The translations under genes were made by a program, and so were the position numbers. Shown here in pieces: positions 11,152-24,000 of a stretch of 64,000 nt of DNA. The stretch covers positions 1,178,001 to 1,242,000 of the forward strand of contig NW_024465434.1 in NCBI RefSeq assembly GCF_017591425.1. The letters are read 5' to 3'. The number at the start of each line of letters is the position of its first letter. Position 1 is the stretch's first letter. The notes under the pieces are model-generated. The model had not been told where the DNA came from, made no database searches, and saw only the letters and a list, made by a program, of their open reading frames with translations. The DNA comes from Ochotona curzoniae (Eukaryota; Chordata; Mammalia; Lagomorpha; Ochotonidae).

Positions 11152-12640
11152 TTTTTTTTATTAATTACATTGCATTATGTGACAGTTTTATAGGCTCTGC
11201 TTCCCAAACTGTCCCCCTATGGTGGATTCCTCCATCTTGTTGCATTACCACAGTTCAAATTCAGTTGAGACTCTTTCATTGCAAGCATATACCAAGCATA
11301 GAGTCCAGTCCTTACTGTCCAGATAAATTCAACGGCTTCTTGGGGAGACCATCTCTGGTCTGACGGTAGAGCCGGCAGAGTATCATCCCGATCAATTAAA
11401 AGCTCCAACATAACATCAACAACAATTGTTTTAATGTTTTTTCTTTTCTATTTATTTTTTTTTATGTTTTGACAATCTTTACATAGTAAATTAGGGTAAA
11501 AAGGTTCAAGGGCTACAGGAAAGTGGGTAAGACTAGTAACAGCAATTTATAATGCTATGGAATTAATTGACATAGTATTGAGTGACCAATATGTTAAAAA
11601 AATGCAAATTCTTAACCACATCCTGTGACTTCTTTATTGCCATTTCAATTTTAGTTTATATACAACCGGGTTCTATACACCTTAAAATGGGTATAGATTA
11701 CTATTTAGCTGTCTTGTGTCTATTTTCATTTTAGTATTTAGCATTTTATAGCATTGAAGCATAATTTTGCTGAACCTGATTTTTCGGATAGTCTAGACTG
11801 GTTTAACAAGACATATGTCAACAGTTGAGGTGCAGAACAGTTTTAGGAGGGGTGTGCAGAGAAATATTCAATGCCATTGTGAGGAGTAACTAATATTTGT
11901 GTCCCACCTAGTAAGGTATAAGTGAATCCATGCTGATCGTTTCCTGTCTGATTCTAAGCTTTCCTTGTTGTTCTCTATCTTAGATTTTTCATTTGGTTGG
12001 TTGGTTATTTGTTTTGAGGGGTTTCTGGAGCAATCCTGATGGTCATTGCCAGAGAGGGTGTGGACCCAAAGTTGGAACCAAGCGAGGACCAGAAAGCTCC
12101 CCTCCCTAGTCCCAAAGGAAGTTTGCTGTTCTTCTGTTTCTGCGGACTGCTCAGGGCTCCTGGCTGTTCTGATGCTGTTGTATCCTGCGAGGGAGGATTT
12201 GGACTTCTTCCATCCCATGTGGTAGATTCAGAGTTCTTGGCCTCCAACTCCCCATGGTCTCCTTGGCAGTTGGGATGTAGTCTTTAGTGTCTGTACTGGT
12301 AGTCCTTGGTGAGGATCCAGGAGTCTCCAGGGTTGGAATACAAGCCTCCTCCTGTCCCTCTGCTCTGCTCTGGGGTCCCCCTGCCCCCTCCCCCTGCTCT
12401 GTGCATATGACCTCCTGTTAAGAGGTTGTCAGGATCGCTCTTGATTCCCCCTATATGTCTTTGTAGTTTTACTATTGGCTACGTGAAGTATAACCTATTG
12501 GGAACATAACAGGTTACTCATAGACAACAGACTTGAATCGGTATTAGACAATAGTAAGACTTCTAATGACTTTTACAAGCTTTCTTCCTGACTCCCTGGT
12601 GTCCAGCTGGGCAGCATGGCAGTCAGCATATGTCCTTTGG
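11152..12640 (-). mobile_element. Lagomorph L1, 3' UTR end
   Basis: Minus-strand L1 3' end. T-rich border at 11,152, then the antisense of the lagomorph L1 terminus. The same terminus occurs in sense at 45.7-46.1 kb; for example, the stretches around 11,220-11,420 and 45,800-46,030 are counterparts. Further in (12,000-12,420) comes the GC-richer proximal 3' UTR. The element is 5' truncated near 12,640. A short foreign insert sits at 11,428-11,537. Open frames here are incidental. Confidence 0.72.
11428..11537 (-). mobile_element. 3' fragment of the GC-rich retroposon family
   Basis: A 110-bp block interrupts the L1 3' UTR, flanked by AACAACAATT (11,418-11,427) and AACAGCAATT (11,538-11,547), a 9/10 target duplication. 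It has a T-rich run at the left and then about 65 bp nearly identical (about two changes) to the left end of the 3.2-kb element at 21,057. It is therefore a 5'-truncated copy and defines the 3' end of that family. Confidence 0.75.
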
Positions 12641-14053
12641 GAAAAACTGCTTTCAAGTCTCTTAAGTTGTAGTTACTCTTCTAGCTCCGCATGGCTTCCT
12701 CCTCCCTCCATGATACTCTGCCTGGCCTAACTGATCCTTCATCTACTCTCAAAGTTATCAAGTGCCCTGAAATTGAATACTTAAAAAATTACTCTTTCTC
12801 CAGGAGGGAATTTTAGCAGATTTTTCTGGTTGTTCATGCAGTAGCATTAAAGGGCTCCGACTTGTATTGTTCAATTAGATGCAGCAATATCCAACTCCCA
12901 TCTTTTTGCTTGTGGGACACAGTGACCAAGATAATTATTCTACTGAACAATGCCATTGTATTACATATTTTCTGCTAATGGGAATTGTAGTATGAGTCAT
13001 GGCTATTGGAGGTACTAATAAGCCAAATAGGATAATGACACTCCTACTAAAAATCTATAGTAGAGAGGTCTGTAAGCTTAAGTAGTACATGTTTTGTTTA
13101 TAAGCAATAGAAAATGAAGCATAAAGAAAAAGAATATTTCAGTTATTTAAAGTGAAGTGGGTAAAGTATTCTTTTTCCAACTGTAAAACATTAATTAGCT
13201 ACTGATTGCACTTTCAGGCAAGTTCCTATACACCTTATAGCTGTTAGGAACCATTACCACATAAGCAAAGTTGAGTCGCTTGAAAGAGGTGATCCCTTTG
13301 TGATATTTTGTATGTGCGGTATATTGGTTTCTTTCTTGTTGACCTAAGTCATGGTATACTATGCAGACATTGATCATTGGGCTAGGAATATTATGTGATT
13401 CTTGGTGTTTGCCACTATGTTCCCATCTTCTGTCATGTGACTTGGTAGAAGACATATATATGTACAGTAAATACTGAATGGGCAAATAAAATGAAATGGT
13501 ATTATTTGCAGAAATCAAATATGTTGAGTACAGCAAAGGAGTGATGATCTGGTTTTGAAGTAGGATAAGGTACTTTACTGGCATAAACTCATAATGCAAT
13601 ATACTGGTGGTATTGGTTTGCACCTTGTCATAGAGCTTATCCTTTTAAAATTCCAATTTTATATTTTGAGAGATGAGCATTAATTTTCATCCCTCATGGT
13701 GGTGATTATATGTAATGTTCACTATGCATTGCAATAAAGCATAATGATTCTAACTGCTATATTCTGAGTTTAGAGATACTCAACTATGGCTTAGTTTGAA
13801 ATAAACCACTATTGAATTAAAAATTGTTCTTCTACATATCATGGGCTTAATGGTCTTTTGGAGAATAATAGGAAGCAGTTTATAGTGGAATACAAAATGC
13901 CATCTACGTCCATTAAACAGTTTCAATTCTATTTAAATGTGTATTAAAGATGATGGCTTTTTATCTACTCAGGCAAAAGTTACCCAAGTGTTTCAGTGTC
14001 AACTGAATGATGCATGGCTGTTTATATGCTGTCTATTTAAATAGACTCCTCTT
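12641..14053. other. Unassigned DNA
   Basis: No gene or known repeat was recognised. A 142-codon minus-strand frame (13,195-13,623) is open. It has no recognisable domain, and its composition (AT-rich, many Y/I/N/S) is what random AT-rich DNA gives, so I do not call a gene. Confidence 0.5.
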
Positions 14054-14369
14054 GGGGTTGGGACTGCAGGTTAGCCAGTTAACCCATGACCTGTAGTGCC
14101 AGCATCCCATATGGACGTTAGCTGAATCCTAAGTGTCGCACTTCCAGGCCTGGTCCCAGCTAATGTGCCTGAAGAAGCAGTGGAAGATGGCTGAGGTGCT
14201 TGAGCTGTGAGCTGCTGCACCCAGGTAGGAGACTCAGAGGAAACCCCTGTATGTTGGCCTGACCCTGCTCAAGTTATGGTGGTCATCTTTGGAGTGAACC
14301 AAAGGATGCCAGACTTTTTTTCTTTCTCCTGTGTATAATTCTAGCTGTCAAATGAATCTTTTTAAAAAA
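14054..14369 (+). mobile_element. SINE, old diverged copy
   Basis: Sense SINE starting GGGGTTGGGACTGCAGG with the GCATCCCATATGG block. It is flanked by AGACTCCTCTT (14,043-14,053) and AGATTCCTCTT (14,370-14,380), a 10/11 target duplication. The head has ACCCATGACCTGTAGTGCC wording closer to the rabbit-type consensus than the younger copies. Confidence 0.88.
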
Positions 14370-14654
14370 AGATTCCTCTTTAGATAACAAAGTTGTTTCT
14401 TTGGTGAATTAATCTGTTTTTCATTTTGATTTTCAGTGTCACCATCATTCTCTGCTGCTCATGTTTGTGCAGCTGATATCACATGTTCTGTGGAGATCTG
14501 TCAAATTAGACTCCCTCAGTTTTCTTTTTGGGCTTCTGGCACATTGTCTCGTTGGTTGTCCTGATCTGTGTCTCTTAATCTGTTTTGGCCTGCATTTTAC
14601 AAAACTGCATTTGATTAAATTGTAAGCATTAATGTGCTTTGTCTCTAAGAAATG

Positions 14655-15760
14655 AAGAAAATGTTTGTTTTTTTTAAAAAATGGAGTTTATTACATTGTT
14701 GACTTGGAAATGGGGCCTGAATATGAGCTACCCCTGTGGCAGATAATTAGACAATATTCACTGAGGTTAGCTGTTACTTTGTCCTGAAAGCCTAGAAGTC
14801 GTATAATCCTTCCAACCAAGATGTCCAGATCAGTATATGATCTTATTCAAACAAATGATCAGGAAAGACGAAGATAATACCGTATTTGCAATTATTACAA
14901 TTGAAACTAGTAAGGAAGCAATTATGTTTAGAGTCACAGCAGCTAATCCTGACATCAGGGCTAGTGCAGCAACCATAAATCACTTCAATCTTATGTAGTA
15001 AAGAATTCAGTAAAGGACTTTAGGCAGTATTGAGAATTACAAAGATAATTGTGAACCTAATAGAGCTGATAACTGCTCTCACAATTGCCACTCACATAAG
15101 CTGTGATTGGGAGATTTATTTGGGTCACCAAAACTTCCTTAACCACCATTCTATGATGACTCTGCTTCTATAGGAATAACAACTTCTAAATTTGAAATAT
15201 ATTGAGTATCAGAGCGGCTTAACCTAATTTACACCCAGAATCTTAGGTTCCAAGAAGTGTTTAAGAATTGTAGTATGTGTCCAGGCTTCTCAAGCAACAG
15301 AAACAAAACAAAAACGAGGAAGGAGCTTTGAGAATAAGTCGGAATATCTACTGCACTGCCGTTCTCAGAAACTTGAATGTAGAGATAGTTAGACAATTGT
15401 TCAGATTGACTAAAACTGAATTCGGAGGCACTGTTGGCAGTGTGGTGCAGACGTCCTTTGCAGGCACACAGATTGTCTGATCTCTTCATTTAGAGCCTAA
15501 ATCACTGCTGCTTTCATTCTTTTTCTTAAGCATCTTTCTCTAAACAGATCTTCAGACATCCCCAAAAGACCAGTGCAGACCAGGGTTCTGGAACCTGTCT
15601 CTAAAGGGTCAATATGTGCTCTAGCCCATGTGGGTCATAGGTGATGTCATTCTCCTTTTTCATTCTGTTGTTACAATTGTTTAAAAATTACTCTTGAAGG
15701 CTGTGTAAAAAGAGGTCACCATCAGTAATTTGCTTAACCATTAGTCCAGACAAATTCTAT
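14655..15760 (-). pseudogene. Possible processed pseudogene or 3' UTR copy, unidentified
   Basis: On the minus strand a poly(A)-like run (14,665-14,682 on the plus strand) follows about 15 bases after an AATAAA signal, an arrangement expected of a polyadenylated transcript. Upstream of it no L1 or SINE wording is seen. An 86-codon frame lies at 15,229-15,489 with no recognised domain. I could not find a target duplication, so this could also be unique DNA with a chance signal. The right border is arbitrary. Confidence 0.28.
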
Positions 15761-17439
15761 TTCACAGTTACTTCATTTGCTTAGTCTCTTGTCATAATAT
15801 CCTTATTATGAGAAAGTGGTAGAGTTAGGCTTCCAGTTTACTGATAGCTGAGTTAACCACTCCATTGGCATTTCCAATTTCATTACTTTGCTTACATTAT
15901 ACAATTTCACAAGAAAGATACTGTACAACCTTCTTGCCTTTTATTGTTTCTGCTGGAATGACACAGGTTTGTTAATTTTCACAGAAATTTAATGTCTTAA
16001 TGCATTCTATATCCATAAATACAACCTGATGCATATGTCTATTTATATGATAATTTTATGATTGATAGCCAACATCTTGTCCTCTGAGTAATCATTAGTA
16101 AGTGGGATCATGGGTTAAGGTAATGCTTTTGCCTTCAGTGATGAAACATCTGAATATCATGATTTAATTTGAATGTGTCAAAAATAGGGAATATATTTAT
16201 TGCCTCTGAATCTACATTGTGTAGGGTACCATAATACAACCTTGGTTTTTGTTTATTTCCCCTATTTAAACAGCATTGCCCATGTTAAATGATGGGAATC
16301 AGTTTGTGGTTATTGGGGAAAATAGGATGATGTGTGTGTGTGAGATATCAAATATACAGCAGTAATCTAGGCATTGGTGACTGTAAGAAGCATATGAACT
16401 CCTGAAAGTTACAATCAAATCAATGTAGCTTATTAAATGCTCATCTCTTGCAATAGTGTGCATTTGTGTGTTTAAATTGACATCTTGAAAGGTTTGATAA
16501 ACATCAATTCAAATTCACAGCATTTTGAATAATCTTTAGGAGTAATCAGACCTCAAGAACTAGACCAACTGCTAGATGTCCTCCCTCTTGCTTATTTGTG
16601 AAACTTTCCTCTAACACAACCTCAAAACAAAACAAAACAAAACAAAAAGATCCTTGTGCTTTGGCAACCCACTAACTATTCTCACAGCAGATTTTCAAAA
16701 CGGCAGATGGTCTGGTGGGTGTCCAGTCAATGTCCAGGGCTGTGATGCACCTACCTTTCTGCAGAGTCTTTGACTCTGCATGCTTCCAGTCATTCCCAGT
16801 GGTGCGATGCCTGCATCTCCGTCATCTAACTTTGGTGTGGAGTAACTTTTCTTCTTAAAAATAACACGCTAAACCCATTAGCCTTCCTAAATTAGATAAA
16901 CATAATAGCATTCAAAAACTGACAAATATAATCTGCTTGCTTTAAGACAGAAGTGGATTAGTCAATAGAATCATATCTCTAGTCAGGTCCAAATCAGGTT
17001 ATGAAATGTAAGCAAACAGTGAGAGCTGGAGTAAGTTTTAGTAGCATGCATAGTCATACCAATCTCAGATGGAACCGATGGGATCTTTTCAGCAAGGAGA
17101 TATAAAATATAGAATGGAATTTCCTTTCATGGTGTGGCTCAAATCATTTTACTAATGTACCTGTTTTCCTCAAATCTTGGCTTATTTTATCATTCCTTGT
17201 GCAGTCACAGGAAGGAAAAGCTCTCTTCAATTTCCTACACTATTATTTTAGGGATGTTGCTTTTTTTTGTCTCCTTGTTGTTTAGAATCTGAACTAAAAG
17301 AAGCAAAATTCAATGCATTAGATTGTTTTTAAAAGTTTTACTGAATGTAGTAAATATTTATTATAACATTATTACAAATATTTTAAAAGAATAATATCAA
17401 AATGAGGATTTGAGAATTACCCATAAATTGTTTCATCTA
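15761..17439. other. Unassigned DNA
   Basis: AT-rich sequence with no gene or repeat I can name, apart from a short (AAAAC)n run. Confidence 0.5.
16623..16649. repeat. (AAAAC)n short tandem repeat
   Basis: About five AAAAC units followed by A5. It may be the tail of an unrecognised retroposon. Confidence 0.9.
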
Positions 17440-17747
17440 AAAATATAGAAATAAATACAGAGAGGAGGAGAAACAGAGAGAGGAAGATCTTCCGCCAATG
17501 ATTCACTCCCCAAGTGAGCGCAATGGCCGGTGCTGTGCCGATCCAAAGCCGGGAACCAGGAACCTCTTCCAGGTCTCCCACGTGGGTGCAGGGTCCTAAA
17601 GCATTGGGCCATCCTTGACTGCTTTCCCAGGCCACAATCAGGGAGCTGGATGGGAAGTGGAGCTGCTGGGATTAGAACCAGTGTCCATATGAGATCCTGG
17701 TGCATTCAAGATGAGGACTTTAACCGCTAGGCCACACTGCCGGGCCC
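17440..17747 (-). mobile_element. C-type SINE
   Basis: Antisense SINE from ATAAATACAGAGAGGAGG to CACACTGCCGGGCCC, near full length with a well kept head. The tail side is degenerate, so the left border is approximate. Confidence 0.9.
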
Positions 17748-19149
17748 AGGCTATCTTTTACAATTGAAGCATAACACTCCATGATTTGCAAATGATCTTG
17801 CACTGAAATTTTCGTGAGTGGAGTAACAGGTTTTTGTGTATGTGTGTATATACACACATTAACTTTTCATCTAAGAAAATCTAAGTGTACGTAAATGTGC
17901 ACTCTATTAGTTGGTAGATCCCAAAGAGGAAAATTGGCTAAGAGGACAAAATGCTTCTAAATATTTTAATCTATAAAATCTCCAGTGCAAATTTAATACT
18001 TAAATATAATTGAGATTCTGCATATTCTGAAAATAACTGAATAAATCCAGACTGTCAAAGAGAAAAAACAAAATGAAATCTAAAAACAGATGCCATAATG
18101 AAATATTTGCTAAAGAGAGGGTTGGCGAATGTAGCTATACTACTAACCTCTTCTTGGGAAATACCTGCTTGATAACATCTGTGAACCAGCGAATATTTCA
18201 CTGCCTGTAACAATCTAGTTTATAGGGGAAAGTGGGAAATTCCTGTGTATTATTCACCCTCTAAGATGTGTAGCATTCCAGTTTGGAAGTTGTTTAAAAT
18301 TCATAGAAATGGAGTCAAACATTTAATGTTAACTTGGTAAGTGCTTGGTGTTGATGCAAGGACTCACTAGGCAGTAATCTTCAGCTGCTGAATGGGATAC
18401 GTTAACATCTCACAGTAAACTGGGAGGAAGTTTTTCTTGTGTCTGTTTCACCTACACCATTTAGACATCGTGAAATATTCATTTTAATAACTACTTAACG
18501 CCGATTTGTACATGTAATTGGTAATCAAGATTTCATGATTCCTCAAGGTAAAGCATATAGGTTTTGTAAACACTAAGTGGTAATATTTCAGTATTATCAC
18601 TTCAGAGTCATTTCTTTCCTAAATAGCTGCATGTTTCCTGATTATTTCCCAGGGAAAAGGTAAGTGTGGAGGGAAGAAAAGCTAACTTTGGGGCCTGTAG
18701 AGGTAGTGTTTTTTTTTTTTTTTTAAAAAGTACTTCCTTTGTTCTTTTGAGTAAGGTTACTGGGATGATAAAAGCTTATTTGTGTATCCTAAAGGATGGC
18801 AACTATATTTTGATTAGAAGGAATCACCTAGAGCAGGTCCAAATGTCCTTTGTGTTTCATATATAAGTATTGTGTATGCAAATCCTATTTATCATGATGG
18901 TATAAAATTGATTTCTTATTGTCAGCTTTCTACAGATTATGAAAGTGGATGGCAGAAATAATGTACTATTTTATGTTTGGGTCCTTATATATAGTATAGT
19001 TTGACACATAGGAGACTGACTCACAGGAGACTGTAAGAGAAGCCAGATAGTTTAAAAATGCTTATTACTTAGAGTAACACTGTAGTGTAGTTATTTGTGA
19101 ATGTTTTAGACTTCCCCTTAGAGTGCAGTATCTTTAAAAACAAACAAAA
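17748..19149. other. Unassigned DNA
   Basis: No gene or repeat recognised. A short inverted GT/AC stretch lies near 17,838-17,862. Confidence 0.5.
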
Positions 19150-19425
19150 AATTGCCTCTATTGGAAAGGCAGAGTTTGAGAGACAAAGATCTTCCATTGA
19201 TTGGTTTACTCCATAAATGGCTCAATTTCCAGCTGTTACAGCCAATCTTAAGCTTCTGGGTCTCCTATGTGAGTACAGATTCCTAAGGCTTTCAGCCATC
19301 TTCTGCTGCTTTCTTCGGACACAAGCAGGGAGCTGGATGGGAAGTGGACTACTAGGGACACAAACTGGAACCCATATGGGATTTGAGTGTTTGGAGGTGG
19401 AGGATTAGCCAATTGTTCTGGGTCC
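19150..19425 (-). mobile_element. C-type SINE, diverged
   Basis: Antisense SINE with the TTGGAAAGGCAGAG block at the left and a decayed head (CTGGGTCC) at the right. It lies 56 bp from an opposite-strand SINE. Confidence 0.82.
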
Positions 19426-19481
19426 AGTTGTAGAAAGGAAGGAGCTTTGGTGTTTTTTCTTCATTTAAATGACCTTTGACA

Positions 19482-19778
19482 GTCTGACATGATGGTCCAG
19501 TGGTTAAATCCTTGCCTTGAACCTGCCGGGATCCCACATGGGTGCTGGTTCATATCCCATCTTCTCCACTTGCCATTCAGCTCCCTGTGGAATGGGAAAG
19601 CAGTGAAGGATGGCTTAATGTCTTGGGGTCTTACACCTGTGTGGGAGACTCAGAAGAAGCTCATGACTTTGGATCAACTCAACTCATTGCGGAGTGAACC
19701 AGTGAATGCATAATCTTTCTGTCTCTGCTTCTCTCTGTAACTCTCCCTTTCCAATAAAAATAAATCAAAAAATAATAA
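19482..19778 (+). mobile_element. C-type SINE
   Basis: Sense SINE with GGGATCCCACATGGGTGC and an AATAAAAATAAATC tail. It is flanked by ACCTTTGACA (19,472-19,481) and ACTTTTGACA (19,779-19,788), a 9/10 target duplication. Confidence 0.88.
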
Positions 19779-19788
19779 ACTTTTGACA

Positions 19789-21045
19789 TGAAGCTACAAC
19801 CCAGAAATACTGAATTATCAAATAGGGGATAAATTAGACTCTCACCTTTTCTAGTGACCCAGGACCTAACTTTATTAGTTTATATGAAGAGCTGAAATTA
19901 TTGTAAGAAATAATCTTGAAGAAAGCAGAATTATGCATCACAAATAAGTGGTTTTATTTCTGTCTTCCTTGTTGCCTAGAAACAAACAAAAAAAAAAGTG
20001 AAGTTATAAGTGGCTATGAGAGTTTACCAGTAGGATTATCTATGCAAAGTTCAATCTGCCTCTCTGGATTTGGAAGGCATCAGTTGTGAAGAACTTCAGT
20101 CAATAAAGTTGTCTTCACAGTTTGGTCTTTTTTTTTTTTTCCACTAGAGTACAAGTATTTATATTCAGCCCAAGAAAACAATTCCTCCCATTAAGTTATC
20201 ACAAAAAAAATCAATTACATTGGTCAACACCTGCCCTCTATAGTTTTTCGGGATTTATAATGAAAAACATAAACGTTAGACATAGGAGTACAGCGGACAG
20301 ACGGTATGAGCGATATTTGGCACCTGGCAACCAATAAGATAATCTTGACATTTTGGCAAAGAACAGCGGGTGAGTAGAGGCAATAAACATTGTTGTATGG
20401 TACTTTTGGTTGGTAGGGAGTTTGATTTCCAGTGGGAACACTGCCTTGGTTACCTATGAATGGATAGGTATGAAAGAGAAGTGGGCTGTATAGTTTTGTT
20501 CCTGGCTTCATGCATTTACTTATAAGTAAACATAATTTCTCTCCATTAAAATGACTGTTGATGTATGTGATCTTGCTTTCTGTAACTGCTATAGGAGAAA
20601 AGGGATTGATAAAGAAGAGCATGGCATCTTAAATGAAGATTCTGAAATGAGGACAGGGGGATTGGAGAGTGTTCTGGGGGAAAATCGATGGACATTGAGC
20701 AACTCTTTTAGACCTACCTGGTAACAGCTTCCCATCAAGATTCTTGATGTTCAAGAGAAATTTTGCAAGGGTCAACTCCTGTGAACATTCACAACAGAGC
20801 TGGAGGTTAGTCGGGTTAAGGGGTGTGTTTGTAGTTTAAATTTGAGACATACAGAACTTGTAGTGATGCTGTTACATTTTCACTTAAGGTGTCAGCTTCT
20901 AAACAAAGTCTCTTGAACTTAATACCAATGCCATTTCAACAATTCCCTGTGTTTATAGATATTATAATGAATATTCTGTAGCCAATTTAAGGCTGAAAAT
21001 GTTGCGAGCTTACCAAGGACAGGTTGGTGTGCCTTTTGTTGATAT
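19789..21045. other. Unassigned DNA with a possible pseudogene
   Basis: No repeat was recognised. The 20,128-20,640 part is listed separately. Confidence 0.5.
20128..20640 (-). pseudogene. Possible retrocopy, unidentified
   Basis: A T run at 20,128-20,141 would be the poly(A) tail of a minus-strand retrocopy. Upstream on that strand a frame of 132 codons is open (20,224-20,622), with a second overlapping 67-codon frame ending in a hydrophobic segment (20,238-20,441). The protein was not recognised. No target duplication or good poly(A) signal was found, so a chance frame is quite possible. Confidence 0.25.
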
Positions 21046-21056
21046 TCCATCATTTC

Positions 21057-24000
21057 TTTTTTTTCCTGTGTCTTGATTTTATTTTTGACAATCTTTACAT
21101 AGTTAATTAGGGTAAAAAGGTTCAAGGGCTATAGGAAAGTGGGTAAGACTATTATTTCCATATTATTTCCTTCATGTTTAAAGGGGGGTATTAATGGAGA
21201 AGGCCCACCCAATTTCCCACCCTCCCCAGGTCCCGGATGTAAGGTATGCTCTGAGGTTCTTGCTCAAGTGGTTTTGATAGTTCATCAGTTATGAATCACT
21301 ATCAATTTTGCCACTCCAGGCACTATGAGGTCTTGGAAGAATCCACTGATTGACATAGTCCATCATAGAGTCTCTGTTTGCCCTGTATTTTGCTGCCAAT
21401 ATATAGCTGAGATGGTTGATTGACCTGTTCTGTCTTCTCTCTTTTCTAGCTTAGGGTTCTGAGTCCAGCATTTCGATTGAGGAAATCTCCAAAGAAACTT
21501 TGTCTGAGGTGTCTTGGACCAGATTCTTGTATGTACTAGCTGGTACAGGGCCAGGCTCAGTCCATGGCCCTGATCAGCTGGTGGTTGTGATCGCTGGGTT
21601 GATTCTGTTTTCAGCCTCGACTTCCACTGAAATCAATGGGTGTTGCAGTCCAGCCTGGTTCTGTCCTGCACATACTCGGCCCTCGCATAAACCAGTGGGA
21701 GCTGCAGCCTAGTTGGGGAGACCTGCAATAACCCTCACCAGGCCCACCCCCTACCCTGGTTTGCCAGTATGTGTAGCAGTAGTCCAGTCTGTACCACACC
21801 CCATTCCACCCCAGCCCCTGTTCTGGTTTTTGTGCCCTCCTGTGAAAGTGGTAACCCAAGAGGAAGGAGTCCACTATTTCCCTCCCAGGCCTCTCCCACT
21901 CCCAGATTATGCACTCTCCAGTTAGTTCTGTGGTTTGACTTGACAGAACTAGCCCCCAATGCCAGCTTCTGCCAGCTGATGCTGTGGCTAAGCCCAAACA
22001 ACCCTCACCCACTCCAATTTTGTTTGCACCAGTAGGAATAATCAGCCCAGCCTGGCTTTTCTCTGATCTAGTCCACATGAGGCACACAGGTGTTGTAGCC
22101 CTGCCTAGTCTGGTCTGCCCCCATCCCAGGCCATGCTCTCCAGTGGGAGTAGTTGTCCAGCAAAGGAACTACCCCTCATTCCCCTGCCGGCTCTGCCCCC
22201 TCCCTTTCTGGTTCTCACACATGCTGGTTGGGTGCTGAGGTCACTTCTGACCCAGGCAACCTCACCTTGGCATTCTGTATTGTGCACTAGTTTTTGTTGC
22301 GACCGAACCTGGCCCAACCCACACTGGTCTGGTGCCTGGATTTGCCAGTGGATGATGTGGTCAGATTCAGCCTGGTCTTCCCCCAATCCATGCCAGATGT
22401 ATGCCTGTGGGTAACTTTCCATGGCCTGTTCTGGGCTGTTTCCTATCATGTTTATTGCACTTACCTGCTGCATCTGTGTCCTGCCAGAGGAGTTGCCCAG
22501 GCTCCTCCATCAGAACCTCTCCCAATGCCAGGTTTCACGCATACCAGTGGGTCCATGAGCCAGCCCTACTCAGTTCACCTCCTGTCATAGCAGGAACTGT
22601 GGCTTTTCCTGACTGGCCTTCAACCTAAACTGGTCCTTGCTGTTGGATGTTTCAGCCCAGACATTGCTCGTCCATACCTACATATGGCTCACACATGGCT
22701 CAGTAGGGGTTGAGACCTTGCCTAGTCCATCGCACATCTACCCTGGTCCTCCAAGACACCAGAGGGTATTGGAGTCTAGCTCGGCTCTGAGCATCCAATC
22801 CCAGTCCACATTTGTGCCAAGGGAGACTGCAACCATTTCCCCAATCAGAACACAGCCCCCATTCCAGCCCACACGCCCTTTGGTGGGAACCTCAACCCAG
22901 CTAGGGTTGTCCCCTTAGCTCCCCAACCATGCTTGTTCCCAGCCATAGATCATGCGCACGACAGTGGTTGCTCTGACTCAGCTTGGCTCAGTCCCTCACC
23001 TGTTCCGATCTCTGCCTTAGACACTGTGGCTTAGTGTTCCTGGCTCATGCAGACCAGTAGGTACAAGAGCCTAGCACAGCATGACCTGTGATCCCTCCTG
23101 GTCTCTAGTTTTGCTTGTGGGCTAAGGTTTGCTCATTCCTGCCCAGTCCACCCTGTTTCATTGCCAATTGACACATTTGCCAGCTGTTGGAGCAACTTTC
23201 CCCAGCTTGTCTGACCCCCAGGTCTGGACCACATGTTCACCGGTGGGAGCTATGATTTGCCAAGGGAGTTTCCCAAGTTCCTCTACTTAATCCACTCCCA
23301 GACCCAGTTCTCATACATGCCATTGGGTTTTAGGCCAGTTTCCAATGAAGTCTGGCCTTCCATTTGGCCTTATATGAGCTGGTGAACGTTGCACCCCGGC
23401 CCAACCCATACCCTATTCAGGATGTACATTTGGGTGCTGCTGTCCTGACCAGTCCAGACTGTTGGAGGTTCCTTTATCTGTGATTGATGGCAGGCTCCTT
23501 GGTCACACCTAGCTTAGTCCATCACCACCCATCTCTTGAGCTAACCAGTGGGGCTAGAATTTCCACAGGGTTTGGCCCACACATCCCTCACAGAATCTGC
23601 TCCCAGTTATTATACTAGTGCTAGTTAATGTAATGGCCCTGCTAAATGTGACCCTTCTCCTGATCCATCATCATGTAGGCAACAGGGTAGGATTCTGCTG
23701 GACAAGCCCCAAGCCATAGCTTTTGCATGGACTGGTATTTAGTGGTCAGCATTGTTCAGTGATTACAAGTTTTTCAAGGAAGAGTTACTGTCATTGGGAG
23801 TCTTTACAATTGCTTCATGTCCTAGAAGCTCAATGGGTTCAACCTGGAGCTACCTAAGCAGCGATTCAAAGAACCAAGCCCTAGAGTTCCCTAGCTGGGT
23901 GGCCAATAGGCAGAGCCTGGCACCAAATGGCACACTGGCTGCCTGGGGACAGCTCACCACGTGCACATGGTGGCTGGTGTCTGGGATCCAGGCATGAGAC

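Noticed and set aside
11868..12287. Overlapping frames of 80-116 codons at 11.9-12.3 kb as a possible gene
   Set aside because: They lie in the L1 3' UTR of the lagomorph type, which is GC-rich and naturally has open frames.
13195..13623. 142-codon minus-strand frame as a host gene
   Set aside because: No domain, signal or splice context, and the amino acid composition is what AT-rich DNA gives. A coding call cannot be supported.
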